DNA of 64,000 nucleotides from assembly GCA_005116965.1 (NCBI GenBank), contig SWDG01000023.1, forward strand, positions 114,358 to 178,357. Reading direction: 5' to 3'. Positions 1 to 9,305 of the stretch are shown piece by piece. The position numbers and the translations under genes were made by a program. Numbering within the stretch: the stretch's first letter is position 1; each line of letters opens with the position of its first letter. The notes beneath the pieces were generated by a model. The model worked only from the letters and a program-made list of their open reading frames with translations. It had not been told where the DNA came from and made no database searches. Source of the DNA: Nitrospira sp. (lineage in GTDB: Bacteria; Nitrospirota; Nitrospiria; Nitrospirales; Nitrospiraceae).

Positions 1-345
1 GCCTGGCACAAGTGTGCCATCAGGAATTTCGATGGTACCGTCCACGGCTTGCCCCTTAATCGAATCGATGATCGAATCGTCCACAATCGAGGGACCGGCG
101 CCGAATGAGACAACACCCTTGACCCCTGTGGCATAACTAACTGCGCGATACTGAGCCGGCATCGCACACCGTACAAAGAGATACCCGGGAAACAAAGGCG
201 TGGCTGATTTTCGATCCACCACGGACATGGGCTTGCCTTCTATCAGCATTGGAAGAAACACTTCCACTCCAAGCCGCTGAAGATTAGCTTCTGCAAACGC
301 TTCGGAACGAGGCTTTGTCCTTACTGCATACCACTGCTTCATCAT
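1..345 (-). CDS. NusG/RfaH-like transcription antiterminator (partial, C-terminus off the window)
   Basis: The first 115 residues are visible; the gene runs off the left edge. The N-terminus (MMKQWYAVRTKPRSE) is the typical opening of a NusG N-terminal (NGN) domain, followed by a VFLPM strand and an FPGYLFV motif that is characteristic of NusG, RfaH and UpxY proteins. These factors bind RNA polymerase and suppress pausing or termination. Two ATGs (345 and 342) are adjacent; either could start the protein. It follows the polysaccharide deacetylase gene by about 13 bp on the same strand, so it appears to be the distal gene of the exopolysaccharide operon. That position suggests a specialised RfaH/UpxY-type factor for long polysaccharide operons and not the housekeeping NusG, which normally sits next to secE and rplK. 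The missing KOW domain prevents a firmer call. Confidence 0.8.
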   Translation of the reverse strand, partial: MMKQWYAVRTKPRSEAFAEANLQRLGVEVFLPMLIEGKPMSVVDRKSATPLFPGYLFVRCAMPAQYRAVSYATGVKGVVSFGAGPSIVDDSIIDSIKGQAVDGTIEIPDGTLVPG

Positions 346-358
346 TCACCGTAACTGT

Positions 359-1273
359 TTATCCAAACACTGCACATGGAGCCGCACCACCCTGTACCCG
401 GGCTTGCCATATGTCACGGATTGGCTGAATGGCGTCGGATACAGGAGCAAACGCGAAATCACGCAACAGATACTGTAATCGTTGCTCGGTCCTCTCGAGA
501 TTTAGATAGTGGCGAAGTTTTGAAATCACGGACCCCTCCATTCGAGGTTGATCCGGATCAATCTCCCAAGGATGCAAATACATGACGAACTGAGTGCCAG
601 TTTTTTCAAACTGCTTTAAAATCATCCTGGAAGCTGAATAAGGCAAGAGGCGAAAGTACCCCCCTCCGGGAGTAGGAAGCTGAATACCGCATAGATTCGC
701 TGTAGGTAGAGCAACTTCAAAAATAGGGCCGGCAGTCGTAACGATCTCCTGCACACATCTCCGCATCCCAACTTTCTCCGAAGGTTGGAATCGAGCATAT
801 ATACTGGAGTCATAGAGATAGCCTTCTTCAACCAAAATCGGTAACGCCCACGGGGTTCGATCAGTGATCGAGAAGCTGGGTGCCCGATAGCCGAATACCA
901 TCTTTCCCGTCAACTCTTCCAAAATGCACTTGGACCGCCTGACGTCGTCCCGAAACTCACTTTCAGTCTGATTGGAAACTAACTCATGTCCGTAACCATG
1001 CGATGCAATTTCATGCCCCTGTTTCGCCAACGCTTTGACCAACCCCGGATGTCTCTCCGCGACCCATCCCAAAACAAAAAATGTGGCCTTTGTTTCAGCA
1101 TACGCCAAGAGCTCCGTGAGCCGAAGCGTATTCTGCTCAACACGACTTTCTAGTCGATCCCACTGTTGTCTTCTGGCATCGGACCAAAAGGCCGACACCT
1201 GAAAATGTTCCTCCACATCAAATGAGAGAACATGTAGTACGCGCGCCTCTTGGATCTGCTGGTTGGAAGCCAT
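359..1273 (-). CDS. PEP-CTERM/XrtA-type polysaccharide deacetylase
   Basis: This 304-residue protein is a NodB-fold carbohydrate esterase that would remove N-acetyl groups from an exported polysaccharide. It opens with LSFDVEEHFQVSAF, in which the Asp-Val-Glu-Glu-His pattern is the form seen in deacetylases of exosortase-linked EPS loci (TIGR03006-like with a DUF3473-type tail). TFFVLGW and the metal-binding SHGYGHELV (about residues 92-100) follow, then GYRAPSFSIT. No signal peptide is evident, as is usual for this subfamily. Its ATG overlaps the TAA of the sugar-transferase gene (TAATG), which indicates translational coupling. Function is inferred from the family; the substrate is unknown. 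The alternative is a general CE4 deacetylase, but operon context supports EPS modification. Confidence 0.88.
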   Translation of the reverse strand: MASNQQIQEARVLHVLSFDVEEHFQVSAFWSDARRQQWDRLESRVEQNTLRLTELLAYAETKATFFVLGWVAERHPGLVKALAKQGHEIASHGYGHELVSNQTESEFRDDVRRSKCILEELTGKMVFGYRAPSFSITDRTPWALPILVEEGYLYDSSIYARFQPSEKVGMRRCVQEIVTTAGPIFEVALPTANLCGIQLPTPGGGYFRLLPYSASRMILKQFEKTGTQFVMYLHPWEIDPDQPRMEGSVISKLRHYLNLERTEQRLQYLLRDFAFAPVSDAIQPIRDIWQARVQGGAAPCAVFG

Positions 1274-2355
1274 TACTGCGCCCCTTCCCCGAGCAACATC
1301 ACTCGCACCGTCTGCACCAAAACGCTCATATCGATCCCGAAGGACAACCGCTTGACGTAGTAGAGATCATATTGCAACTTCATATGGGCATCTTCCGCAG
1401 AGGCGCCATAGCGGAACTTCACCTGTGCCCATCCGGTGATGCCGGGCCTGACCGTGTGGCGCAAATCATAATAGGGAATGGTTTTTCGCAAGTCCTGCAC
1501 GAACACCGGTCGCTCTGGGCGCGGCCCAACAAGACTCATCTCCCCTCGCAACACATTAATCAGCTGTGGGAACTCATCGACACGGGTCTTTCGCAGCCAC
1601 CACCCGACGCGGGAGATGCGTGGATCGTCCGCTTGCGCCCATTGAGCCCCCGCATTTTCCGCATTTTGCACCATTGATCGAAACTTCCAGATCAAAAATG
1701 GCCGCCCGCGTAATCCGACACGGACCTGGCGATAAAACACGGGCCCTGATGAATCAACCTTAATCAAAAACGCGACGAGTAAGAATAGTGGAATCAGCAC
1801 CAGTAATCCGCCGATTGCAACCATCATGTCACCGAACCGCTTCATGATACGGGTGACCATGCGTTGCTTGAAACCATTCGAAAACACTAGGACGCTCGGG
1901 CGAAGCGAATCAATTGAGAGGCGGCCCGAGACTTCTTCGAACAATTGATGCCCATCACGAACATCTATTCCCATCGCCTTCAAATCGAGCAGCTGTTCAA
2001 CCGGCAGTACCGAGCGGCGATCTTCAAGGCAGACCACAACGGTGGTCACTCTCTGCTGTTCGACGACCCGTGCCACTTGTCCATGCGTGCCAATTACGCC
2101 AGGCATATCCGGGTTCCTCTCCACTCGCTCATTCCTCCCTACGAGCACTCCGACAATCTCCGCCAGCCCAAGGCGTTGCAAACGTACGACTCGACAAAGT
2201 TCCCCGGCAAACTTTCCGCCCCCCAAGATGAGTATCCGCTTCCTAGGACTCAGTGCGTCCCACGTCGGATACATGCTTTCCGTGAAGCGGCACAACTGCA
2301 GGTTCTGCTCCACTGCAGTCTCCTTATTCGCCACTTCGTCCGGTCTTACCAGCAT
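1273..2355 (-). CDS. Undecaprenyl-phosphate sugar phosphotransferase (EPS initiation)
   Basis: This is a bacterial sugar transferase (WcaJ/EpsB/PglC-type) that moves a sugar-1-phosphate onto undecaprenyl phosphate to start each EPS repeat unit. An N-terminal nucleotide-binding-like region ([14 protein letters not shown]) precedes a single hydrophobic helix ([20 protein letters not shown]) and the catalytic core: [46 protein letters not shown] and [10 protein letters not shown]. Relatives of the PEP-CTERM type usually have four or five N-terminal membrane helices, and those are absent here. The start is ambiguous. ATG 2355 overlaps the end of the wzc-like gene; ATG 2274 (MYPTWDAL) has a better GGA-type ribosome site and starts just before the Rossmann-like part. 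A TTG at 2385 is less likely. The deacetylase gene follows with a TAATG overlap. Confidence 0.87.
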   Translation of the reverse strand: MLVRPDEVANKETAVEQNLQLCRFTESMYPTWDALSPRKRILILGGGKFAGELCRVVRLQRLGLAEIVGVLVGRNERVERNPDMPGVIGTHGQVARVVEQQRVTTVVVCLEDRRSVLPVEQLLDLKAMGIDVRDGHQLFEEVSGRLSIDSLRPSVLVFSNGFKQRMVTRIMKRFGDMMVAIGGLLVLIPLFLLVAFLIKVDSSGPVFYRQVRVGLRGRPFLIWKFRSMVQNAENAGAQWAQADDPRISRVGWWLRKTRVDEFPQLINVLRGEMSLVGPRPERPVFVQDLRKTIPYYDLRHTVRPGITGWAQVKFRYGASAEDAHMKLQYDLYYVKRLSFGIDMSVLVQTVRVMLLGEGAQ

Positions 2356-4663
2356 AGGGCGTCTCGTACATGAAGTAGGGAGCAAACTCCATTTCCACCT
2401 TCGTCAAGACAACTCCAATCTCGTCGCTATTGACGTTGAGCTGCTTTACTGCCTTGCGTACCATCTCGAGACTCGTCAAGCCGGCTCGCACCACAAGAAT
2501 TACCTGATCCGCCAGACTACCGAGGACATTGACGTCAGCAAGTGTTAATATAGGCGGCCCATCTAAAATCACATGGTCATAACGAGTCCTTAGCTCTGGT
2601 AAAATCTGTTTCACATACTGAATCCCAGAAATACTGGCAGGCCTGACCTTCGGATCCCCGCACGGCAGAATCGAGAGTGGAATCCCCTCATAGTGATGAA
2701 TGCAATTGTCAAGGCTGTCTCGCCCCAGCATCGCTTCGCTGAGGCCTGGCTCGACCGAAATGTCCATGTATTCATGCACCATCGGGCGCTTGAAATCGCA
2801 ATCGATCAGGAGCGTAGATTTCTTCAGATCATGGGCTAGAACATAAGCAAGATTGACAGCCGTGGTTGTTTTCCCTTCCCCCATAATACTGCTGGCTACA
2901 AGAGTGACTACATGTTTCTTTTCAGCCGTCATCAACAGCAGACGCGTCGACGCCACTCGATATTGCTCAGCAATAATGGAATGCGCCCCCCACTTTGCAA
3001 TCAAATGAAACGCTTGAGGCAGACTCGTAAACGATGCACGTTTGGTACCGGATCCGGCGCCCGTCCAGTTGCGTCCATATCCATAATGTGATGGAGCACG
3101 TCCAGAAATCCCGACACTGGTTTTAGGCCCGGTAAGAAGCGCCCGCGACCCCGCCGAACCCATTCCGACTGTCATGTTGTCAAAAGGAGGGATCGAGGCG
3201 ATGACCGAAAGGCCAAGATAGCTTTCGACTTCTTCGGGGCGACGGCACCCGGGCTTCAAAAACTCTACCCCAATGGCTCCTCCCAACCCAATGGCACAGC
3301 CCAGCACAAACCCTCCAAACAGAAAATGGAGGAGTGTCGGTGGTTCTTCACCGTAGGGCAGGTTGGCCGGCTCTATCACTCGATACTGCTCTCCAAACTG
3401 ACGACTCTCATAATTCCCCAAAATCCTGGCATTGGTCCGCTTATCAAGAAGAGATTGATACCCCTTCTGAAGGTTCTCATAGTCTCGGACTAGGATTGTG
3501 AGGCGCTGTTCTGCTGCGGGTATACGTTGTACATGCGCTTCAAGCTCCTTGATCTGACGAACTGTCTTGGCCTGTTTCTCCTTAAGGAAGGCCATCTCGC
3601 TTTTTAGTTCATTGCGCTCCTTCATCAGTTCTCTCAAGAATGGGTCAATGGGCTTACGGACAACCTTGCCACTGTTTTCAACCCGTCCACCCGTCGTCTC
3701 ACCCACACCCAGTTGATCGCTACCAGCCACTCGTGGCTCCAACTCTAACCGGCGGATCTCCTCTCGAAGATGCACCACATCCGGATAGTTCTCCTTGTAG
3801 ACCCCCAAGAGTTCATTTAGCTTTTGCCTTAATTCCTCTAACTTGGCACCACGAGGGTCGGGAGACCGAGATTCAATCATTCGCCCGCCCCTCTCAACTG
3901 GAACCACGTCGGTTGACCCGATCTCAGAGAATTCTCTGATCGCTTTTTCCAAGGCCGTAAGCCGCTCCCCCCCCTTATTCAAGGATTCACTGGAAGTCGT
4001 AAGATCAGCCTGCAGTCGATCGAGCGTGCGCAGATTGGCCTCCATCTGGCCTGGCAATTCTCCGATATGATCTTTTTTGAAATCAGATATCGCCTGTTCC
4101 TTGGCTTCAAGTTCCGCCTTCACTCGATTCAGCTCAACAGACAGAAACTCGGTGGTGGTCTCGACTAGTCCTTCTCGTCGCTTGGCATTGTCTTCCTGCA
4201 ATTTGACGACGAGAAGGGCGACAACGGCTTGGGCCACATGGGGATCAGAGTGTTGGTAAGAAATCCCAATGCCGAGGCCCTCTTTGGGCCGTGCGACGCT
4301 AATGGCCATTCGAAGGCGCTTAATCAAGGACTCCTCTGTTGCTTCTTCGCTGTCCGGATACGGCTTCATATTCTCGATGATGGGTACCAACACTGATTTA
4401 TTCGTAAGCGCGAGCAGTACCTGTTGCATGGCAACAGTCGCTGGGTCTTCAAAGCCTTTTCCATCTCCCCCTCCCAGACCTTTCACATAATCCTTCGCCA
4501 CTTTCGGGCTATCGATTGTCATAATGACAGTGGACTTATATGTCTTAGGAAAAATCTTCCAACCTCCGTAGGCTAGAGACATAGAAACGACGATGCTTAC
4601 AACGATCCACCACCATTTCTTCAACAGTGTCCTAATCAGATCTTCCTGGGTTAACGATTGCAT
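2324..4663 (-). CDS. Wzc-like polysaccharide copolymerase / tyrosine autokinase
   Basis: This 779-residue inner-membrane protein combines a Wzz chain-length domain with a BY-kinase. Residues about 1-60 hold the Wzz N-terminus with the first membrane helix (WWWIVVSIVVSMSLAYGGW). Residues about 150-420 are predicted coiled coil reaching into the periplasm, with the conserved region RVIEPANLPYGEEPPTLLHF just before the second helix (FLFGGFVLGCAIGLGGAIG). The cytoplasmic kinase part shows Walker A (SSIMGEGKTT), Walker A' (LLIDCDFKRP) and Walker B (HVILDGPP). The C-terminus carries three tyrosines ([11 protein letters not shown]), a short version of the usual autophosphorylation cluster. It controls EPS polymer length and works with the outer-membrane export protein encoded upstream. 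It lies 20 bp after the beta-barrel gene. Confidence 0.92.
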   Translation of the reverse strand: MQSLTQEDLIRTLLKKWWWIVVSIVVSMSLAYGGWKIFPKTYKSTVIMTIDSPKVAKDYVKGLGGGDGKGFEDPATVAMQQVLLALTNKSVLVPIIENMKPYPDSEEATEESLIKRLRMAISVARPKEGLGIGISYQHSDPHVAQAVVALLVVKLQEDNAKRREGLVETTTEFLSVELNRVKAELEAKEQAISDFKKDHIGELPGQMEANLRTLDRLQADLTTSSESLNKGGERLTALEKAIREFSEIGSTDVVPVERGGRMIESRSPDPRGAKLEELRQKLNELLGVYKENYPDVVHLREEIRRLELEPRVAGSDQLGVGETTGGRVENSGKVVRKPIDPFLRELMKERNELKSEMAFLKEKQAKTVRQIKELEAHVQRIPAAEQRLTILVRDYENLQKGYQSLLDKRTNARILGNYESRQFGEQYRVIEPANLPYGEEPPTLLHFLFGGFVLGCAIGLGGAIGVEFLKPGCRRPEEVESYLGLSVIASIPPFDNMTVGMGSAGSRALLTGPKTSVGISGRAPSHYGYGRNWTGAGSGTKRASFTSLPQAFHLIAKWGAHSIIAEQYRVASTRLLLMTAEKKHVVTLVASSIMGEGKTTTAVNLAYVLAHDLKKSTLLIDCDFKRPMVHEYMDISVEPGLSEAMLGRDSLDNCIHHYEGIPLSILPCGDPKVRPASISGIQYVKQILPELRTRYDHVILDGPPILTLADVNVLGSLADQVILVVRAGLTSLEMVRKAVKQLNVNSDEIGVVLTKVEMEFAPYFMYETPYAGKTGRSGE

Positions 4664-4683
4664 AAGAGCGATCTTGTCAGTAT

Positions 4684-6030
4684 TCAGTAAAAGGCCTGAG
4701 TCAGATTCAACTGGACAACGTGCTTGTCGTAAGCAAAATGTGTCCCTCCGAATACGTTATCAACGTTTTGGTAACTATAGGCCAACGCAAGAAACATCTT
4801 CTGGGTCACTCGGTACACCAAACTTCCCATTCCTCCCACAGTGGTCCAGGAGAGCGGGCCTCCTGCATTCGACCCAAACTGGTTCGCGACGCCATAGCTC
4901 GCTCCAAGCAAGCCGACCAAGTCACGGATCGGGGTATTCTGAGTCAGGCTGAACGACGCCGAGTGATTGAGCATAGCTGCGCTACTAAACGCCAACGAGG
5001 GAGTAATACCGGACTGGTACAGGAGAGTGATTGATGTCGTAGGATCCTTCCAGAGGATGGCAACACTGCTGAATGGCGCAATCGTCGAAGGGAACCGTAC
5101 TCCGTTTGATTGCCCTGACAACTCCCGCACACCACCCGTGGCTTTAAAACTGACGGCAGGCGAAAATCTGTGGGTCCACCCTAGGGCACCGCCCTTTGTG
5201 CTAAAAGCCCCCAGTCTGCCCTGATCAAAGTCGCTACTCGTGAAGTCTACTGATATGCTGTCCTGAATGGATGCCTGCACCAAAACACCAGCGGTATAGG
5301 CTTGAGTGTCTTGGCTGATCAAGGCAGCAACGGCCTGAGGGACTTGCGATGCCCCATAGCGGATAAAACTGTGCGTATAGCTTCCAGTCAACCTGACAGT
5401 GCTAGAGAGCGGAAGCTCCAATTGGGTATTGACGCTATTGGCGCTTGTGTTAGTGCGGGCTGCCTGAAAACCTGTCAGCAATGGATTTATCTGTTCCCCT
5501 GATTGGTTCCCTAAGAGAAACGCAGGGGGCTGAGGGCTGTAAAAATACGTATCAGACACCGTCCACCTTGCCCCCGGCCTCCACTGGCTCATGAGATCGC
5601 TCATGTCCAGCCCCACACCGGCATTCGCGCCCACATAATTTAGTCCGGTATTGTTCGCGTAATAACTGCCAACCACTCCCACGGACGCATTCACCTTCAC
5701 CAACTTGTCATGATCGGTATACAATCCTCTGACTTGGGGCGCGACTGTCGTAATAAAGTCACCGGGTGCTGTTCCTTGAAGCTGGCTCTTCGATGCAAAA
5801 AACACATTACTGTCGTATCGTTCAGAAACTTGAATGGAGGGAATAATGCGCAACCCATCAGTCGTTGCCTGAATAGAGCTGGGGTCAGTCGCCCCGCCAA
5901 ACGCTGTTCCTGGAATACTCGGCATTCCTCCGCCCATCCCACCCATCTGTGCCTGACTCAACGAGCACAATCCAACGCCCATCCCAAAAATGATGCTTGC
6001 CATGTGTGCAAGTAGCCATCTTCCACTCAC
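4684..6030 (-). CDS. Outer-membrane beta-barrel protein of the EPS locus
   Basis: The 448-residue product has a signal peptide (hydrophobic segment ending SLSQAQ), then a Gly/Met-rich linker and a series of alternating amphipathic strands typical of an outer-membrane barrel. The repeated patterns (for example SERYDSNVFF near residue 70 and the terminal aromatic VVQLNLTQAFY) resemble the TIGR03016-type PEP-CTERM-locus outer-membrane proteins. The GTG at 6030 directly abuts the TAG of the export-lipoprotein gene; an in-frame ATG at 6003 would shorten the signal peptide but is possible. It probably helps pass or anchor the polysaccharide at the outer membrane. The exact role of this family is not established. 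Confidence 0.8.
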   Translation of the reverse strand: MSGRWLLAHMASIIFGMGVGLCSLSQAQMGGMGGGMPSIPGTAFGGATDPSSIQATTDGLRIIPSIQVSERYDSNVFFASKSQLQGTAPGDFITTVAPQVRGLYTDHDKLVKVNASVGVVGSYYANNTGLNYVGANAGVGLDMSDLMSQWRPGARWTVSDTYFYSPQPPAFLLGNQSGEQINPLLTGFQAARTNTSANSVNTQLELPLSSTVRLTGSYTHSFIRYGASQVPQAVAALISQDTQAYTAGVLVQASIQDSISVDFTSSDFDQGRLGAFSTKGGALGWTHRFSPAVSFKATGGVRELSGQSNGVRFPSTIAPFSSVAILWKDPTTSITLLYQSGITPSLAFSSAAMLNHSASFSLTQNTPIRDLVGLLGASYGVANQFGSNAGGPLSWTTVGGMGSLVYRVTQKMFLALAYSYQNVDNVFGGTHFAYDKHVVQLNLTQAFY

Positions 6031-6639
6031 CTACGGCACCACAATGACATCGCCGCTCCGCAGAAAAAAATTTCCTGGCACGGCGGTACCTGATAGAATA
6101 TCGTTATAGTGCACCGGGATCTCGATCTGACGTTTCTTTTCATGCCCTTCCGGACCAGTGCTTATATTACGCAATACCTTAATCTTGTTCTTGTTCGCAA
6201 AGGGGCCGAACCCGCCGGCCAGCGAAATACCTTGCACCACGTTGGCATAGGACTTGAGCGGATACTTCCCCGGCTTCACAACTTCTCCCAAGACATAGAT
6301 GAAATAGCTGTTGACCTCCTTCACTTGAATTGTGACAACTGGTGATGAGACATATTCAGTGAGCCGATCACCGATACGCTTCGCTAAAACATTCGCAGTA
6401 AGCCCGGCAGCTGGCACATCCCCGATCAGAGGCATGGTGATCGTGCCATCCGGACGAATCATCACCTCACCAGACAGGTCTGGACTTTTCCAGACCATCA
6501 CCTTCAGCACATCCTCCGGCCCGAGGAAAAAATCAGATGGCGCCGTCAGGTCGACTTCGTAATTCACTCTCTTTTCGGCACACCCCACCACCCCAAGCAC
6601 TGTGGTGACGATGAGAATCCGGCTGAGTGAGGTACGCAT
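6031..6639 (-). CDS. Wza-like polysaccharide export lipoprotein (Poly_export + SLBB)
   Basis: This is the outer-membrane export component of the EPS operon and its first gene. The N-terminus MRTSLSRILIVTT ends in a lipobox (LGVVGC), so the mature protein is a lipoprotein of about 180 residues. The Poly_export motif (FLGPEDVLKVMVWKSPDLSG) and MIRPDGTITMPLIGDV are followed by an SLBB segment (YVLGEVVKPGKYPLK) and end with LRSGDVIVVP. ATG 6639 is chosen because a GGGAG ribosome site lies seven bases upstream. An in-frame start at 6717 would add 26 residues before the signal peptide and is less credible. The length matches the short PEP-CTERM export family (TIGR03027-like) and not full Wza, which is about 380 residues. 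It partners the barrel and Wzc-like proteins encoded next. Confidence 0.9.
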   Translation of the reverse strand: MRTSLSRILIVTTVLGVVGCAEKRVNYEVDLTAPSDFFLGPEDVLKVMVWKSPDLSGEVMIRPDGTITMPLIGDVPAAGLTANVLAKRIGDRLTEYVSSPVVTIQVKEVNSYFIYVLGEVVKPGKYPLKSYANVVQGISLAGGFGPFANKNKIKVLRNISTGPEGHEKKRQIEIPVHYNDILSGTAVPGNFFLRSGDVIVVP

Positions 6640-7536
6640 ATGTCTACTCCCGGCAATAGCCATCATTGATTTTCTCTGGTGTTCAATATTTGCCCGTTTA
6701 ACCAGCGAAAGCACCACCCATACTCTGTAATCGGAGTATTGGCAGCATTGTCATCCCAACAGGAAGCAAGGATTTCCTCTCCATATTGCCAACAGTCGGT
6801 CCCAGGCCTATCTCTCGTGGGAAAAATGGAGCTACGAAAATTGGGCTATAAGGACATATCTTCTGCAATCAGTGTTCGATATCATTACCCTGTCCCAACT
6901 CCAGTATCCTTACTTGCTCCTACGGTGCAACAAACTCTTCATGACAGGTAATCTTCAGCTCATGAACCCAATCCATTCATTATAAAAATCAAGCCGTTCA
7001 GGCTGCAAAATAGAAAATTTTGAGCCTACCCAATATACGGCGCTGTCGTCCTTAAACCATAAGATGAATGTCTAGTTTTAGTGTAGCAGGTCGGGCACAT
7101 TTGTCCGGGCAATTTGGCTACCGGAATCGTTACGCCCCTTCGAGCCTATGGAACACGATTGTTTCGAGTCGACTGTTCCTCTCTCCCTACCACTACAAGT
7201 TCGGCTATTTCTTGGACGTACTTGAGCCTATCAATATGTATGCCTTACTGACGCGTCGAGTGAGAGTTATATGACCGAAGAGAGGAATGAGAATAAGGCA
7301 ATCAATTCAACAAATTGGATACATGCGCTAGATTGATCTGTGAATGCCCTACTAATGACTAGTATCATTCACACCTAGCTGTAAGCGACACAACATACTC
7401 AGCCAGCCAGCAAACTAGATGAAAGAAGATTAAGGAACAGACGGTCAAGAAATCGAAATCCTTTCCACCTGAACACAAGCGACTGGAACCCCTAGGAATA
7501 CGCCAGGTCTTCCAGCGTCTTGAACCAAAAGCCACT
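6640..7536. other. Long divergent intergenic region between the EPS operon and the LuxR-type regulator
   Basis: About 900 bases without a convincing gene. It must carry the promoters for the minus-strand EPS operon and for the plus-strand regulator at 7537. Open frames of about 68-90 codons exist but have no ribosome sites or recognisable motifs and look like chance. The stretch is visibly richer in A and T than its neighbours, especially 6940-7060 and 7280-7440. I see no clear sigma-70 or sigma-54 pair that I would assign. Confidence 0.5.
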
Positions 7537-8223
7537 ATGCTTAGCGCTACGAATCCATCCCTCATGATCGCCATCCTGAGCCGTCAATGGCTCCTGTGGT
7601 TGGGCTTGCAGAAAGTGCTCGAGGGCCGCGCGACCGTCCAGATGATCGTGTCTCCGCACCAGTGGAGGATCCCCGACGGATGCCCCACCGGAACCCGTCC
7701 AGATGTAGTCATCCTAGATCTGGAGACCGAACACGACGCCATCGGCACCATCAACCAGATTCGGGCGTCCGCCCCGACCAGTAAGATCGTGTTGTTATGC
7801 GGGCTTGAGGATCAGTCCCGTACACGTGAGGCGTTTGCCGCCGGAGTCGACGGCATCATCCTTACGGTTCAACCACCCACCGTTATGCTGGCAGTGATTG
7901 AGGCGCTATATACCTCCGCCCAGCCCAAGGCCTATGGAGAACGAGATGGCACCGTAGGGCTGGACCTCGCCCCCCAAGCCGTCAAGACAAAGAGTGACGC
8001 CAACGCATCACCGCTGACGTGGCCCAATGCCTTGACGGAGCGACAACGGGAGATTATCCGGTTGGTAGGGCAGGGCCTCTCAAACAAAGACATCGCCTAC
8101 AAGTTGTCGATTAGCGACAGTACGGTCCGGCATCACATGACGAACATTTTCGACAAGGTCGGCGTACCCAATCGGCAGAACCTCTTGATCCACACCTACC
8201 AGTTCCGCTCCACGCCTATCTAA
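7537..8223 (+). CDS. LuxR/NarL-family transcription regulator with a degenerate receiver domain
   Basis: The 228-residue protein has a receiver-like domain (about residues 10-125) and a C-terminal LuxR-type helix-turn-helix (about 165-220: LTERQREIIRLVGQGLSNKD then STVRHHMTNIFDKVGV). The candidate phosphorylation aspartate is present in VVILDLE. The acidic pair expected at the start of the domain is replaced (IAILSRQW), the conserved Thr/Ser is a Cys (VLLCG) and the conserved Lys after the fifth strand is Thr (GIILT). Phosphorylation by the usual route is therefore doubtful, and it may act as a pseudo-receiver. It is transcribed away from the EPS operon across a 900-base spacer, so it is a good candidate EPS regulator; that link is inference from position. 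Confidence 0.88.
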   Translation: MLSATNPSLMIAILSRQWLLWLGLQKVLEGRATVQMIVSPHQWRIPDGCPTGTRPDVVILDLETEHDAIGTINQIRASAPTSKIVLLCGLEDQSRTREAFAAGVDGIILTVQPPTVMLAVIEALYTSAQPKAYGERDGTVGLDLAPQAVKTKSDANASPLTWPNALTERQREIIRLVGQGLSNKDIAYKLSISDSTVRHHMTNIFDKVGVPNRQNLLIHTYQFRSTPI

Positions 8224-8309
8224 GTTCTCCGTCTGTGAAGATGACTGAGGTCACTCGGCTTGTTTGGACAGCATCTTTCCGTTCATAAGTGATGCCTTGC
8301 CGTTGATAC

Positions 8310-9030
8310 CTAGTCGGCAGTGGACCGTGCTGGCAGGTTCTCCCAGTACACGCGATCGGGCGTGCATCCGTCACGCGCGCGATGCGGCCTGATCTGATTA
8401 TAGAAGATCATGTAGCCGGCCACCCCGTCCTGGGCGTCGCGGACAGTCTCATCGGCATGGAGAGAGAGACCTCCTCATATTTGAGACTCCGCCACAACCG
8501 CTCGGCAAAGACATTGGCCCGCCATCGCCAGGCTCCATCCATGCTGATCTGAATTCCATGCGCCTGCAGAAGCCCGGTGAATTCCTGGCTGGTAAACTGA
8601 CAGACTTGATCCGTGTTGAAGATCTCTGGGGGGCCACAGCAGGTAATGACCTCCGACACCGCGTCCACACAGAAATCCGTGGTCAACGTATTGGAGAGCC
8701 GCCACGCTCACACCCAGCGAGTCGCCCAGTCGAGGATCGCGCAGAGATAGACGAAGCCCCGTTTCATCGGAACATACGTACTATCAGACGCCCACACAGA
8801 ATTCGGCCGAGTGATCGTCAGCTGGCGCAGCAGATAGGGGTAGATCCGATGGGCAGGATGCCACTGGCTGGTCCTCGGCTTCCGATAGATCGCCGTGATG
8901 CCCATCCGCCTCATCAGTGTGACCACTTGTCATCGCCCAATGGCATGACCCTCCTGCTGTAACAAATCCCCCAGCATGCGGGCACCGGCAAACGGATACT
9001 GCAGATGCCGCTCATCAATCCGGCGCATCA
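8310..9030 (-). pseudogene. IS3-family transposase OrfB (DDE integrase), broken
   Basis: The reading frame is recognisable from about 9030 (SETVLTLMRRIDERHLQYP) through the DDE core to a TAG at 8312-8310 (end RARDGCTPDRVYW, ENLPARSTAD). The catalytic residues are still there: Asp in WASDSTYVPM, Asp in IFNTDQVCQF and Glu in VFAERLWRSLKYEE. The gene is dead. There is an in-frame TGA between GHAIGR and QVVTLM near 8930, a second TGA after DWATRWV near 8706, and a frameshift in a CT-rich run near 8455-8470 after KYEEVSL. The first 20 or so residues of a normal OrfB also seem to be missing at the junction with orfA. Confidence 0.85.
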
Positions 9031-9033
9031 GGG

Positions 9034-9305
9034 TCAGCACCGTCTCGGAGACCGGCCTCGGTTGAGACGGGTCAGTTGCCCGATCTTCGCATGGAGCATC
9101 TTCAGATCCGGCGTGTCAGATGGTAGGTGTGATCCTCCAACTACGTCCGCAGCTCGGACCAGCAGTTGCTGCTTCCAGTCGGTGATCTGGGTGGGATGGG
9201 CCCGGAACTGCTCGGCTAACTCGGCCACCGTCTTCTTCCCTTTGAAGGCGGCCAACGCCACCTGGCCTTCAAGGTCACTCCGTGATTCCGTCTCGTGCGT
9301 TTCAT
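9034..9305 (-). pseudogene. IS3-family transposase OrfA (helix-turn-helix), frameshifted
   Basis: An ATG at 9305 with a GGAG ribosome site gives MKRTRRNH, the usual start of this OrfA family. After a few codons the frame is lost by an apparent one-base deletion near 9270. The homologous protein continues in another frame as QVALAAFKGKKTVAELAEQ, then HPTQITDWKQQLL and LKMLHAKIGQLT. The normal C-terminal ending and the overlap with orfB are replaced by an unrelated tail, consistent with a small deletion at the orfA/orfB junction. Confidence 0.8.
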
